From: Verrucomicrobiota bacterium
GTDB lineage: Bacteria > Verrucomicrobiota > Verrucomicrobiia > Opitutales > Oceanipulchritudinaceae
Assembly: GCA_021208135.1 (NCBI GenBank)
Contig: JAJOKB010000075.1
Coordinates: 1-34,584 of the forward strand
Reading direction: 5' to 3'
Length of the DNA stretch: 34,584 nucleotides
A program made the translations under genes and the position numbers. Positions 7,868-17,838 of this stretch are shown here, in pieces. Below the pieces are notes generated by a model. It did not search any database, was not told the origin of the DNA, and saw only the letters and a program-made list of their open reading frames with translations. Within the stretch, counting starts at the first letter, position 1. Every line of letters begins with the position of its first letter.

Positions 7868-8796
7868 ATGGCGCAAACTAAATCACGCTTAGGACGTGGA
7901 CTGGACAGTTTGATTTCCGGGGGAGTGGCTGCCAAGCCAGCCACCCAGTCGGGCAAGGCGACAAAGGCCTCTGCTGCCGCAGTGGCAACTACAAGTCCGG
8001 TAGGTATTACAGAGCTGCCCATTGGCAAGATCGAGCCCAATCCGCATCAACCCAGGAGGGAATTTGATCCTGAGGCTTTGCGCGAGCTGGCTGACAGCAT
8101 CCGTGCGGAGGGCCTGTTGCAGCCAGTGGTTGTGCGTCCGGTGGGTAAAGACAAGCATCAATTGATTGCTGGAGAACGTCGTTGGCGGGCCTGTCAGCAG
8201 ATTGGCATGCGCACCATACCGGTGCGTGTATTGGAAGTCAGCGAAGCTTCTTCTGCTGTACTTTCATTAATTGAAAATCTGCAACGCGCCGATCTCAATC
8301 CCATTGAGGAATCGCTGGGATATGCCAGCTTGATGAGGGATTTTGACTTGACCCAGGAAGCGGTGGCTGAGCGGGTTGGCAAAGCCAGGGCATCCATTGC
8401 CAACGCCCTGCGCTTGTTGCAGTTGGATCGAGAGCTGCAAAGTTACCTTGCCAAAGGCATTCTCAGCGTTGGGCATGCCAAGGTTTTGCTTGGTCTGGAG
8501 AGCAATGCGCAACGCTTGTTGTTAGCCCGCCAAATCATCGAACGAGGCCTGAGTGTTCGCCAGACTGAAGAATTGGTTGGCGGGCATAAAAAAGCCGCCA
8601 CAGCCAAGGGGGGATCCAAGGCCAACAACTCTGGTGCCGAAGATCAGACCATAAAGGCCATTGAACGACAGATTGCTGCCAAGCTGAATACGCGCGTGCT
8701 GGTTCGGCACGGGGCAAGAAAGGCAGGGTCGTCATTGAGTACTATGGCAATGATGATCTTCAGCGCATCATTGAAAAATTGGGCATTTCCGGATGA
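7868..8796 (+). CDS. parB: Chromosome partitioning protein ParB (frameshift near 3' end)
   Basis: ParB binds parS sites and CTP and helps segregate and organise the chromosome origin. The N-terminal SRLGRGLDSLI motif (the ParA-contacting region) is followed by a variable Ala-rich linker. The ParB/Srx nuclease-like core has PNPHQPRREFD, ADSIRAEGLLQPVVVRP and the CTP-binding GERRWRAC. The helix-turn-helix part includes ENLQRADLNPIEE and LTQEAVAERVGKARASIAN. A missing base near 8715 changes the tail; with it restored the end reads HGAKKGRVVIEYYGNDDLQR and stops at 8794-8796, giving 309 aa. The next gene then overlaps by ATGA. AGGA about 10 bases upstream of the ATG can serve as ribosome binding site. 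parA, usually adjacent, is not in the window, and I did not see a canonical parS. Confidence 0.93.
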
Positions 8797-10490
8797 AAGA
8801 AGCACCGACTTACATTATCGGGCATCGCAATCCTGATGCGGATGCGATTTGCTCGGCCATCGGTTATGCCGCATTAAAGCGAGCCAAAGGCGAAACGCGC
8901 TACACAGCGGCGCGTTGTGGCAATACCAATGTCAGGATCGATGCCATCCTGAACCGTTTTAATGTTCCCTTGCCGCCCTTCATTGGTGATGTCACTCCGC
9001 GCGTGAGGGACATTATGAAGACCGAAGTCAAAAAGGTGCATACTCAATCCACCTGCAAAGAGGCATTGGAAATCATGGATGAGTTTGATCTGCGCTGCTT
9101 GCCGGTTGTGGATGAGAACAATCGTCTACAGGGTTCTGTTTCCATCTTTGATTTGGGCGATTATTTCATTCCCAAACCCAGGCAAGAGCGCAAAATGCGT
9201 CAGGTTCACACCAGTTTGCGCAAGATTGTTGAAGCGCTGAATGCCCAGGTCATTTTTGCCTTTGAGCCAGATCGCGAGGAAGATCTGTTTGTACGCATCG
9301 GCGCTATGGATATCCGATCCTTTGGGAAATTTTACTCTGATGATCAGGCACTGGCCGGATCCTCGGTAATTGTCGTTGGCGACCGTTATGATATCCAGCA
9401 TCGTTCCCTTCAGCTCGGCGTGCGCATGATTGTAATCACTGGCAATTTGCCGGTTGAACCCGATGTCATCAGTGTCGCCAAGGAGCGAGGTGTATCTTTG
9501 ATTGTTTCGCCGGAGGACTCCGCCACGACTTCGTTGATCATTCGCTCAGCTGGAATCGTCGACAATGTCATGAGTACCAAGACGTTCACCGTCAGCCCCG
9601 AGGAAAAGCTGTCGGTAGTAAAGCGTAAGGTCACTCACACCCGTGCACTTGCCTGTATGGTGGTTGACGAGGATAACTCCCTGCTCGGGGTTTTTACTAA
9701 CAGCGACCTGCTCAAGCCTGTTCAAAAGTCCTTGATTCTGGTGGACCACAATGAATTGTCCCAGGCCGTGGCTGGTGCCGATCAAGTACACATTGCAGAA
9801 ATCATCGACCATCACCGCCTGGGAAATGCCGGAACCCAACAGCCTATCCTCTTTATCAATTCGCCGGTTGGTTCCACTTGTACCATTATCGCCGATTTGT
9901 TTCAGCGCGAAGGTATCGATCCTGATCCTGCGATTGCCGGTGTGTTGATGGGTGGGATCATTTCCGACACGTTGAATCTTAAAGGACCCACTACAACGGA
10001 CAAAGACTCTGAAATCCTGCAATGGTTGGCAAGCTTGGCCGGCATTGCTTCTGACGACTTGGCAGACATCATTTTCAGCTCCGGTTCCGTCATCCTTGGT
10101 CTGGATCCTGACGACGTGATTCAGGCCGACTGTAAGCTGTACGATGAAGAGGGCGTGCGCTTTTCAGTCTCGCAGGTTGAGGAATTAGGCTATGAAAATT
10201 TCTGGCAACGCGAACAGGCGATCGAAGAGGCGCTGGAGGCATACAGAGCCAAGGAAGATCTGTTGTTTTCCTGCTTGATGGTCACCGATATCTACACGCA
10301 AAACTCACTGCTGATTGTGCGCGGCGATGAGGTTTTTCTAGATAGTATCAGCTATCCGCGCAAAGATCGCAGCGATGTTTTCGAAATGACCGGTGTTGTC
10401 AGTCGTAAAAAACAGTTGGTTCCCTACCTGAGCAGCGTGCTGCGTTCCTCTGGAATGCAGGGGGCCTCATTGGCTTCAATGCGCGCCTGA
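8793..10490 (+). CDS. Putative manganese-dependent inorganic pyrophosphatase, family II with CBS and DRTGG domains
   Basis: This DHH-family phosphoesterase of 565 aa hydrolyses pyrophosphate to two phosphates in the cytosol. The N-terminal motif GHRNPDADAICSAIGYA and the later VDHNELSQ and IIDHHRLG provide the metal ligands. A CBS domain follows at ~residues 70-125 (VRDIMKTEVKKVHTQSTCKEALEIMDE). Next come a DRTGG-like insert at ~130-245 and a second CBS at ~250-310 (DNVMSTKTFTVSPEE). The DHH domain then resumes with GSTCTIIADLF and GGIISDTLNLKGPTTTDKD, and a DHHA2 domain closes the protein. In the studied clostridial members, adenine nucleotides bind the CBS pair and regulate activity. Its ATG overlaps the corrected stop of parB (ATGA), so translation may be coupled. 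The gene is intact. Confidence 0.9.
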   Translation: MKEAPTYIIGHRNPDADAICSAIGYAALKRAKGETRYTAARCGNTNVRIDAILNRFNVPLPPFIGDVTPRVRDIMKTEVKKVHTQSTCKEALEIMDEFDLRCLPVVDENNRLQGSVSIFDLGDYFIPKPRQERKMRQVHTSLRKIVEALNAQVIFAFEPDREEDLFVRIGAMDIRSFGKFYSDDQALAGSSVIVVGDRYDIQHRSLQLGVRMIVITGNLPVEPDVISVAKERGVSLIVSPEDSATTSLIIRSAGIVDNVMSTKTFTVSPEEKLSVVKRKVTHTRALACMVVDEDNSLLGVFTNSDLLKPVQKSLILVDHNELSQAVAGADQVHIAEIIDHHRLGNAGTQQPILFINSPVGSTCTIIADLFQREGIDPDPAIAGVLMGGIISDTLNLKGPTTTDKDSEILQWLASLAGIASDDLADIIFSSGSVILGLDPDDVIQADCKLYDEEGVRFSVSQVEELGYENFWQREQAIEEALEAYRAKEDLLFSCLMVTDIYTQNSLLIVRGDEVFLDSISYPRKDRSDVFEMTGVVSRKKQLVPYLSSVLRSSGMQGASLASMRA

Positions 10491-10566
10491 TGGACTCGAC
10501 TTCGCTTGTTCGGATGCTCAGTGCCTCTATCGGCATGGGCGCAGTTGAGAAGGTTTACAATAGTTG

Positions 10567-10594
10567 TTGTCAAAGCTTACCTCAATGCTATGTT
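10567..10594 (+). promoter_or_regulatory. Sigma70-like promoter upstream of infC
   Basis: TTGTCA (10567-10572), a 16-base spacer and TATGTT (10589-10594) precede infC, leaving a leader of roughly 47 bases. The leader contains a clear AAGGAG (10639-10644) just before the ATG. I found no obvious attenuator hairpin. Confidence 0.45.
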
Positions 10595-10647
10595 GTTGAG
10601 TTACAGCTTAATCAAACTACAGACATACGAAACTAAACAAGGAGTAC

Positions 10648-11322
10648 ATGGCAAATCAATCAGGTTCAGGCGCAGGGCGGGGAAGATACCAACGGCAAAA
10701 TCGTGGACCACAGGTTCGCAAAAATGAACAAATTCGCGTACCGGAGGTACGCTTGATCAGTCCCGAGGGCAAACAAATCGGGGTTGTTTCCAAAGACGAG
10801 GCATTGCGTTTGGCACGCAGTGTCAACTTGGACTTGGTTGAAATTGCGGCTACCGCGCGTCCGCCGGTCTGCAGGATTTTGGACTTTGGCAAGTACATGT
10901 ACGAACTGTCCAAAAAACAAAAAGAGACCAAAGCCAAGGCAGCCAGTGCTTCCCGCATTAAGGAAGTCAAGTTCCGTGTCCGTATCGAGGGACATGACTA
11001 CACCACCAAGTTGCGCCGGGCAGAAGAGTTTCTGTACAAGGGCGCCAAGGTGAAAATGACCCTGAGTTTCCGTGGTCGCGAAATGGAATACACCGATCTG
11101 GGGATGGAGGTGGTCCGCAAAGCTGCAACGGATTTGCTGCATATCGGTTCCGCGGACAGCGAGCCGAAGTTGGCAGGTCGCAATATCAGCATGATCTTAT
11201 CTCCCTTGCCCAAACATAAACGGGTTCTCAAGTTCAACAGCTTTGTCGATGATCGCGAATTGGAGGATGATGACGAAGATGCAGATGATGAGGACCATGA
11301 GGATGACGAGGATCAGGATTGA
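10648..11322 (+). CDS. infC: Translation initiation factor IF-3 with acidic C-terminal tail
   Basis: IF-3 binds the 30S subunit, prevents premature 50S joining and checks the start codon and initiator tRNA. The N-terminal domain has VRKNEQIRVPEVRLI, then SKDEALRLARSVNLDLVEIA and RPPVCRILDFGKYMYE. A basic linker (KKQKETKAKA) leads to the C-terminal domain (IKEVKFRVRIEGHDYTTKLRRAEEFL, KVKMTLSFRGREM, SMILSPLPK). After the domain ends near residue 200, a tail of about 22 residues is almost entirely Asp/Glu. The start is ATG with AAGGAG four bases upstream, not the rare AUU used for autoregulation in E. coli. rpmI and rplT, the usual downstream partners, are absent; a TIGR03790 gene follows after three bases. 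Intact. Confidence 0.95.
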   Translation: MANQSGSGAGRGRYQRQNRGPQVRKNEQIRVPEVRLISPEGKQIGVVSKDEALRLARSVNLDLVEIAATARPPVCRILDFGKYMYELSKKQKETKAKAASASRIKEVKFRVRIEGHDYTTKLRRAEEFLYKGAKVKMTLSFRGREMEYTDLGMEVVRKAATDLLHIGSADSEPKLAGRNISMILSPLPKHKRVLKFNSFVDDRELEDDDEDADDEDHEDDEDQD

Positions 11323-11325
11323 GCG

Positions 11326-13010
11326 ATGATGGGCCGGCGGTTACTTATTCTTTGGCTAATACTGGGATGGATTTCTTTTCCCGCTGTTTCCAAGGCTTCG
11401 CATCCGCTGGCTCAGCAGGTTGTGGTGCTCGCTAACAGCGAGGTGCCGCAATCCGTTGAACTGGCCCGTCATTACCAAAATGCCCGAGGCGTTCCGGAAA
11501 CTAACATCATCACGCTTGCTGTCAACGATGCCTTCCAACTGACTTGGCCGGAATTCGTTGATCAGGTTTGGAATCCTTTGCTCAGTCAGTTGATTGAGCG
11601 CAAGTTGGTTTCCGGCACTGAGGACGGCAAGGATGCCCTCGGTCGCTTGCGTCTGAAGGATGTCGAATTCAACTTTACCTACCTTTTGGTATGCAAAGGG
11701 ATTCCTGTGGTGGTTGCGGGCGAACTGAGTGAAAGTCATGTGGAGTTGTGGCCTGCATTCGCCGAGCGTTTCGCATCGGTTGTCGCTGATCCATCCTACG
11801 AACTGTTTCGTACCGATCCACGTTTTCAACGCGATGATGCTGCTGTGGACGGTATGTTATCACTCTTGCTTGTTGCAGACGTGCCCGTTCATGGATTGAT
11901 TCTTAATCCGATGCACAGGCGTCCACCGCCCGTGCAAACGCCCTTTCCGATCCTCAGGATTACTCGTCTGGATGGTCCTGACTTCGGCTCGGTCAGAGCG
12001 ATGATTGACAATGCGTTGCTGGCTGAGCGCAAAGGTCTCAGAGGTAGGGCATACATCGATATGGACACCAGGGGCGAAGGTTTCGCCGCTGGTAATCAAT
12101 GGCTGGATGTCACTGGCAGGATAGCTAACGAGCTCGGTTTTGATACGGTCATTGATCGTCGCTCACAAACATTTGCTGCCCGGGATCGTTTGGATGCTCC
12201 GGTATTATACTTCGGATGGTACACGGAAAATGTGAGCGGTCCTTTTGCGTTGCCTGGATTCAGGTTCCCGCCCGGTGCGATTGCCATGCACATTCACAGC
12301 TTCTCAGCTCAGGAGTTGCACAATCCCCGCCGCAAGTGGAGCGGACCACTGATAAATGCTGGTGTGACCGCTACTGTAGGCAATACTGCTGAACCCTTTC
12401 TGCCATTTACTCATCACCCGGATGCACTGTTGTTGGCTCTGGTAAATGGGCTTAATTTCGCAGATGCCGTCTATTTTTCCCTGGCGTCCCTGGCCTGGCA
12501 AAATATTGCTTTGGGCGATCCGCTGTACACACCGTTTGCAGTAGGGTTGGAGCAGCAGATCGGAGCGATGGGTGATCCTATGGAAGTGATGCTCGATCAG
12601 TATGTTGCCTTGCGCCATATTCGACTGTTGGAGCGTGAACTTGGGCGACCTGTTGCGCTCGCACAAGGCCGCAGGTATCTGGCGCGCAGCCCTGGTCCCG
12701 CGCTGGCATTGCAGATTGCCCGCTGGTTGGCTGAGGATGGCAAGACAGCAGAGGCAGTCAGTGAACTGATGTTTTAGTGAATCTTCGGGTGACCCGCAGC
12801 GACAATTGGATGCTGGTGCGTGAAGTGGCTGACGCCTTTCTGGAGTGGGGTAAGCCAGCTGAGGCATTGGCTCTTTATGAACGCTTGATTGATCATTCGG
12901 CAGTTCCCAATGCCTTGCGCCGGTCTATCATTCAAGCGGCGATTCCCGCCGCTGAACGCAGCGGTGATGTGCGTAAAGCTGCGGATTGGCGGGTGCTTTT
13001 GGCCCAGTAA
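11326..13010 (+). CDS. TIGR03790-family exported protein (frameshifted)
   Basis: The protein matches the TIGR03790 family in its typical opening after the signal peptide (QVVVLANSEVPQSVELARHYQNARGVPETNII) and in the YLLVCKGIPV, GRAYIDMDTRGEG and AFSAQELHNPRRKWSGPLINAGVTATVG-like region, though I cannot name a biochemical function. A signal peptide is present (LLILWLILGWISFPAVSKAS). The frame stops at 12775-12777, but inserting one missing G near 12768 joins it to the frame ending at 13010. The total becomes 561 aa and the tail becomes a continuous run of amphipathic helices resembling TPR repeats (ADAFLEWGKPAEALALYERLI). I treat both parts as one gene; a separate 77-aa gene is less likely. 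The gene starts three bases after infC, and murE starts 12 bases after its end, so all three may share a transcript. Confidence 0.75.
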
Positions 13011-13022
13011 TTCAAACTCCAT

Positions 13023-14506
13023 ATGTCCTGGAATCTACGTCAGCTCTTCGAGGGCTTGGTTGAATTACCCACAACAGTCGATATTGATGCAGTCGAAATC
13101 ACTGCGGGTATCGAATGCAGGGCTGACAAAGTGTCTGCTGGTACAGTTTATTTCGCCTTCGCCGAGTATCTTCGTTACAACGGATGGTTGGAGGGCAAGG
13201 ACGATTTGAATCTTGCAATTGCAAATGGTGCAGTGGCCGTTGTGATCGACGCAGCAGCCTGTAGCAAAGATATTTCAGTGCCTGTTATTCAAGCCGATGA
13301 TGTACGCGCCCTCTGTGGCCGTGTTGCCGCTCGCTATTGGGGTCTGGAGGCTGAAAATCTGCCTTTGATAGGCATTACCGGCACCAACGGCAAAACAACC
13401 ACCGCTTTATTGAGTCACTTCGTTCTGCACCAGTGTGGTATCAGTTCCGGTTGCTGGGTACGCTGGGCGTGTATCACAACGGTTGGAAGGTCCGAGAATC
13501 TGAATACACTACTGGTTTGGCAGTAGACACCTGCCGTTACCTCCAGGAGTTGCAAAAACGAGGTGCCAAAGCGGCTGCACTGGAAGTTTCATCGCATGCT
13601 CTCGCTCTGCAACGCATGTCCGGGTTGCCTTTGCATGTGGCTGTGGTCACCAACGTTACCCGGGATCACATCGATTTTCATGGAACCGAGGCTGCTTATC
13701 TACAAGCCAAGTTGGCAATTCTGCAGTTGCTGGTTGCCGATGGGATCGCCGTCTTGAACGCGGATGATCACAATTTTGCCAATTTCGCCGCACGCTGGGA
13801 AGGTCGGACTATCAGCTATGGGATACATAATGCCAACGCTGCGTTGCGGGCAGAGAACATAGAGGCCGATGCTGCTGAAACACGATTCGAACTGGACTAT
13901 TGCGGGCAGAGATTTCCGGTAAGCTCGCGTCTGATTGGTCGGTTTCAGGTTTACAACATCCTTGCTGCGGTTTCAGTCGCCATCGCCATGGGCGCGCAAC
14001 CGGCTCATGCCGCAGCTGCGATCGCCGGATTCTCGCCAGTTCCCGGTAGAATGGAAAGTTATCAGCTTCCCAATGGGGCTCATGCGCTGATTGATTTTGC
14101 CCATAATCCGGACGGATTGCGTAACTTGTTGGAAAATTGTGCCGCACTGCGCAGTCGGCGACTCTTGTTGGTCTTTGGTTGTGGCGGTGATCGCGACCGA
14201 GGCAAAAGACCTATCATGGGGAGGATCGGCGCAGATTATGCCGACCGTTGTTGGATCACCTCCGACAACCCGCGCACCGAATCTCCTCAGCAAATTTTTG
14301 AGGATATACTGGCCGGAATACCTGATGACTCCGCGCACAAAGTTGAAGTCGAACCGGATCGCCGCAAGGCCATCAAACTCGCCTATGCCAACAGTCAGCC
14401 CGGGGACTTAATAGTGATCGCCGGCAAAGGCCATGAAGCTTACATGATTTTCGGACACACAAAGCATCCGTACAGCGATAAAGAAGAAGTGCTTGATCTA
14501 AGGTAA
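13023..14506 (+). CDS. murE: UDP-N-acetylmuramoyl-tripeptide synthetase, meso-DAP type (frameshifted)
   Basis: MurE adds the third residue of the peptidoglycan stem peptide in the cytosol, using ATP. The N-terminal UDP-binding domain is followed by the P-loop GITGTNGKTTT near residue 120. Then come EVSSHAL, TNVTRDHIDFHG, the linker to the C-terminal domain (GRFQVYNILAAVSVA, PVPGRME) and DFAHNPDGL and FGCGGDRDRGKRPIMG. The DNPR motif (TSDNPRTESP) is the signature of meso-diaminopimelate-adding enzymes, so meso-DAP is expected in the wall. A missing base near 13446-13448 separates the two halves; restoring it gives RLLGTLGVYHNGW and 494 aa. murF, mraY and other division-cluster genes are not adjacent, so murE is outside a canonical dcw cluster here. 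As an essential gene its break is presumably technical. Confidence 0.93.
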
Positions 14507-14521
14507 AAAACCTAGCATAAT
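14493..14521 (+). promoter_or_regulatory. Sigma70-like promoter giving a leaderless sensor-kinase mRNA
   Basis: TTGATC (14493-14498), an optimal 17-base spacer and CATAAT (14516-14521) end six bases before the ATG at 14528. The expected start of transcription therefore coincides with the A of the start codon. The -35 element lies inside the last codons of murE. No ribosome binding site fits in the remaining space, consistent with leaderless translation. Confidence 0.55.
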
Positions 14522-14527
14522 AGTTGC

Positions 14528-17500
14528 ATGTTGTTACCCCGTTGCCTTTTGGGCAAAGTCATTTCAGTATGCGCGACCTTGTTGTCTGCCTGTGGTCTGT
14601 CGTGGGCTGAATATGTAATTTCTGCATTTAATCAGGAACGCGGCGGGCCGGCCAATCGCATCAATGGAGTCTATTCTGACCAGCAAGGATTTGTTTGGCT
14701 GGCCACATTCGAGGGGCTCATACGGTTCGATGGAGCCACTCATACCCGCTTTAATACTGCTAATCACCCAGGTCTGTTAGGCGGTGTTTTTGCCTTAACC
14801 CAGGGCCATGATGGCACCATATGGGCCTTGTCATCTACCAGTGTCCTATTGCGCTTTGATGCGGCTGGCATTCAATCCTGGCAAGGCCCGGTAACCTATG
14901 CAGCGGAGCGTTTTGGGAAATTGCCGACAACGCCCCAGGGACGACCATTGTTGGACGATCTGCATGGCTTTGTCACCATTGATGAAAACGATGAGTGGGT
15001 CCGGTTTTTGCACTACGAATGGAAGGCTGAGATCCCCGATTATTATACAGTCGATCCATTGGGTCAGCTATGGGTGGCCACTCGCTCAGGCCAACTTTTC
15101 CTGTTTGGCGAAGAAGGAAAGAGGGTGATTGATCTGGGGTTGTCGCCTGGCCAGCCTCAGGTGATTTCTGCTTTGGTGGCGCTTGAAGATAGCGCGGTCG
15201 TCCTTAGTGTGAACGGTCAACTGGCAATCATGGATTGTGCGACCTTGGCCATCCAATGGATTGACCGCGACCAGCTTTACATTCCGCAACGGCGTTTGCG
15301 CATTTCTGCGGGGAGTACGCGGTCGGAATTTTGGGTAGCCAGCATTTCCGGTGACGTGTTTCGGGTGCGCGAGGAGCAAGGGCAGTTTTCTGTTAAAGTT
15401 ATCGATTTGGGTGTGCCAGGACCGCACATGGTTAACAGTCTTCATCGGGTTGCCGATGGTCGCGTCCTGATTGGTACCTATGACCGAGGATTGTTGACGC
15501 TTTTGCCACGCACCGGGGTATCCTACGCGCCCGCTGATGGCCTTGGTGGTGCCCTGGTGAATGCGGTGATCGACGATGGCTCGGGTGGACTGCTCATCGC
15601 TCATGGACGCGGACTGACCCAGTACACTGAAGGGCGATTCCACTCCATAAGCAATGCTGTGCTGCCGACAGGGCAATACCTCCTCGATGTTTACCGCGAT
15701 CGGCAGGGACGACTTTGGACATCCAGTCTATCCGGGTTGCCAATTGTTCGGGAAGAGGACGGTTCCTGGCGCAAATTTACTGAATTTGCGGGCTTGGCTG
15801 TTGGCGGTTTCCGCACTTTTGCGGAGGACAACGATGGCGTCCTATGGGTGGGCGCTGAACGAGGATTAGTTGCCTATGATAACAATGGCATACGCACGTA
15901 TGGGGTGGACGACGGCATGCGCTCCACCTTTGTGCTGTCTTTATTTGCGGATGCTGACAACCGCTTGTGGTTTGGAACTGCCCGCGGTGGACTGCATGTC
16001 TTGGTTGATGGTCAGATCAGCCCTATCGATATTATCGATCGTGCCGGTCGACCCCTTTCACAGCGGACAGTTTTTTCCATAACTCCTGATGAATCAGGCG
16101 TCTTGTGGGTGGGCGTTACCGGTGGTTTGATGCGCATTCGCAATGATGAAGTGACATTTCTGGACTTGGCTGAATCGTTGGGTTACACCACATTCTTTCA
16201 TGTGGTCAGCGACCACAGTGGTTATTTCTGGCTGAGTACCTCGCGTGGCTTATTGCGAGTGCCCAGAGATGAATTGGTAGCTGCAGTTGAGACGGCGGAT
16301 CCAACCCGGATTCGCACGCTACGTTTGCTGACTGCTGCGGATGGCTTGCCCGGCAATGCAGTACGCGCTAATTCCAGGACTTTTAGGGCTGCCAATGGAT
16401 TCCTTTGGTTTGGCATGGAGAATGGCTTATTCGGCTTTCAACCAGCCAAAATCCGCGAACGACCCACGAAGGTGGCTACTTACATCACCTCGCTCGAAGT
16501 TAACGGAGAGGAAATAGGCGGCGACTGGGTCCATACCCACCGTTCTCACTCCGTTGCATACGGCAAGAACAGAATCCAAATCCACTTCACGTCACCAGTT
16601 TTTATAGATGCGGAATCGACACGGTTTGTCGCTAAATTGGAAGGCTTTGATCCCGACTGGCGCGTGCTTGAGAACCGGTTTATCGATTATACCAATCTGC
16701 GTCCTGGAAGGTATCACTTCAGGGTTAGATTGATGGAAGCGGATCCAGATAACCAGGAACTCACTGCAAGCCTGGCGCTCACCGTCACCCCACAATTTTG
16801 GCAAACTCCGCTGTTCATAGTCCTTTTCGTGGCACTTGCCCTGGTTGTTATCGCAGGCTCTTTCAAGTTCCGTCTGCATTTCCTGTATAATCGCCAGAAA
16901 ATGCTGCAACGATTGGTGGAGCAAAGAACGGAGGAAATTCAACTCCAGCATGCAGAGTTGCAACAAACCAATCAGAAACTGGCCAACTTAAATCAGGAGA
17001 AGAATGAAATCCTCAGCATCGTAGCCCACGATTTACGCAATCCATTAGCTGCTGTCGAGAGTGTGGCCAATTTGCTTCTGGCAGATGCCCGCAAGGGTAG
17101 ATATTCCGAAGTGGAAAGTCTGCTCTCAGGCCAGATCAACAGTGTTGAGCAAATGCGCGAGTTGATTCAACAATTGCTGGATAACAAGAGAATTGAGCAG
17201 GGCTTGATACTGGCGACGATAAAACCAGTGGATGCAACAGCGCTATTTCGTCAGGTAGCGCGATTGTTTCATCACAAGCTTATCCAGAAGTCCTTGCGCT
17301 TGGATATTTCCGGGATCTCTTTGGACAGCATTTATGTCGCCGCCGATCCGGTGTTGCTTAGGCAGGTGCTGGAAAATCTGTTGTCCAACGCTATCAAATT
17401 TTCGCTAAAGGTAACACCCTCTGGTTACGCATTGGGCGCGTGACCGAAGGTGTGGAGTTGGTTGTTGCCGACGAGGGCCCCGGCATTTCGGAGGCCGACA

Positions 17501-17703
17501 AGATGAAATTGTTCGAAAAATACGCACGGCTCAGCGCACGCCCGACTGGTGGCGAATCTTCCCTGGGGTTGGGCTTGTCGATCGCTGCCAGAATGGTTCA
17601 GATTATGGGAGGTACAATCCGCTGCGATTCGGTGGAGGGTAAAGGTGCGACATTCACTGTGCAATTGCCTGAGTGCCCGGCTCCCGCAGAAATCGATTCC
17701 TGA
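14528..17703 (+). CDS. Two-component regulator propeller sensor histidine kinase (frameshifted)
   Basis: This is a membrane sensor kinase of about 1058 aa. An N-terminal export signal ends in LLSAC, which also resembles a lipobox. The periplasmic part (~residues 30-670) consists of repeated propeller blades of the Reg_prop type, e.g. GFVWLATFEGLIRFDG, GVLWVGAERGLVAYDN and RLWFGTARGGLHVL. A Y_Y_Y domain follows at ~680-745 (FVAKLEGFDPDWR ... YTNLRPGRYHFRVR). One membrane helix (LFIVLFVALALVVIAGSF) and a coiled coil precede the HisKA domain with H834 in SIVAHDLRNPLAA. The ATPase domain has NLLSNAIKFS, DEGPGISEADK and GLGLSIA. A missing base near 17402-17404 splits the ATPase domain; restoring it gives FSAKGNTLWLRIGRV. 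No receiver or DNA-binding domain is fused, and no response regulator gene is adjacent. Such propeller sensors often sense polysaccharide fragments, but the ligand is unknown here. Confidence 0.88.
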
Positions 17704-17763
17704 CCCGCTCACTATTTCTGCGCTGTTTTTTGCAGTTTGATTGAATCTATTCCGAGATCGGTG

Positions 17764-17772
17764 TGCTAAGAT
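17764..17772 (+). promoter_or_regulatory. Extended -10 promoter element upstream of ribBX
   Basis: TGCTAAGAT carries the TGn extension followed by TAAGAT. No -35 hexamer sits at 16-18 bases; TTGAAT at 17741-17746 is 20 bases away. It would give a leader of about 60 bases. I see no FMN riboswitch sequence in this leader. Confidence 0.35.
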
Positions 17773-17838
17773 ACGCAGACTTGTACCGCGTGCGAAAGTG
17801 TCTTGCGACTTGTTGTTCTGTGCTTACGGTTTTCCTTC

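Noticed and set aside
12777-13010. Separate 77-aa gene after the TIGR03790 frame
   Set aside because: One missing base joins it in frame to the upstream gene without a gap, its sequence continues a helical pattern, and it has no ribosome binding site of its own.
17773-17838. FMN riboswitch in front of ribBX
   Set aside because: The leader is too short and lacks the conserved RFN-element sequences.
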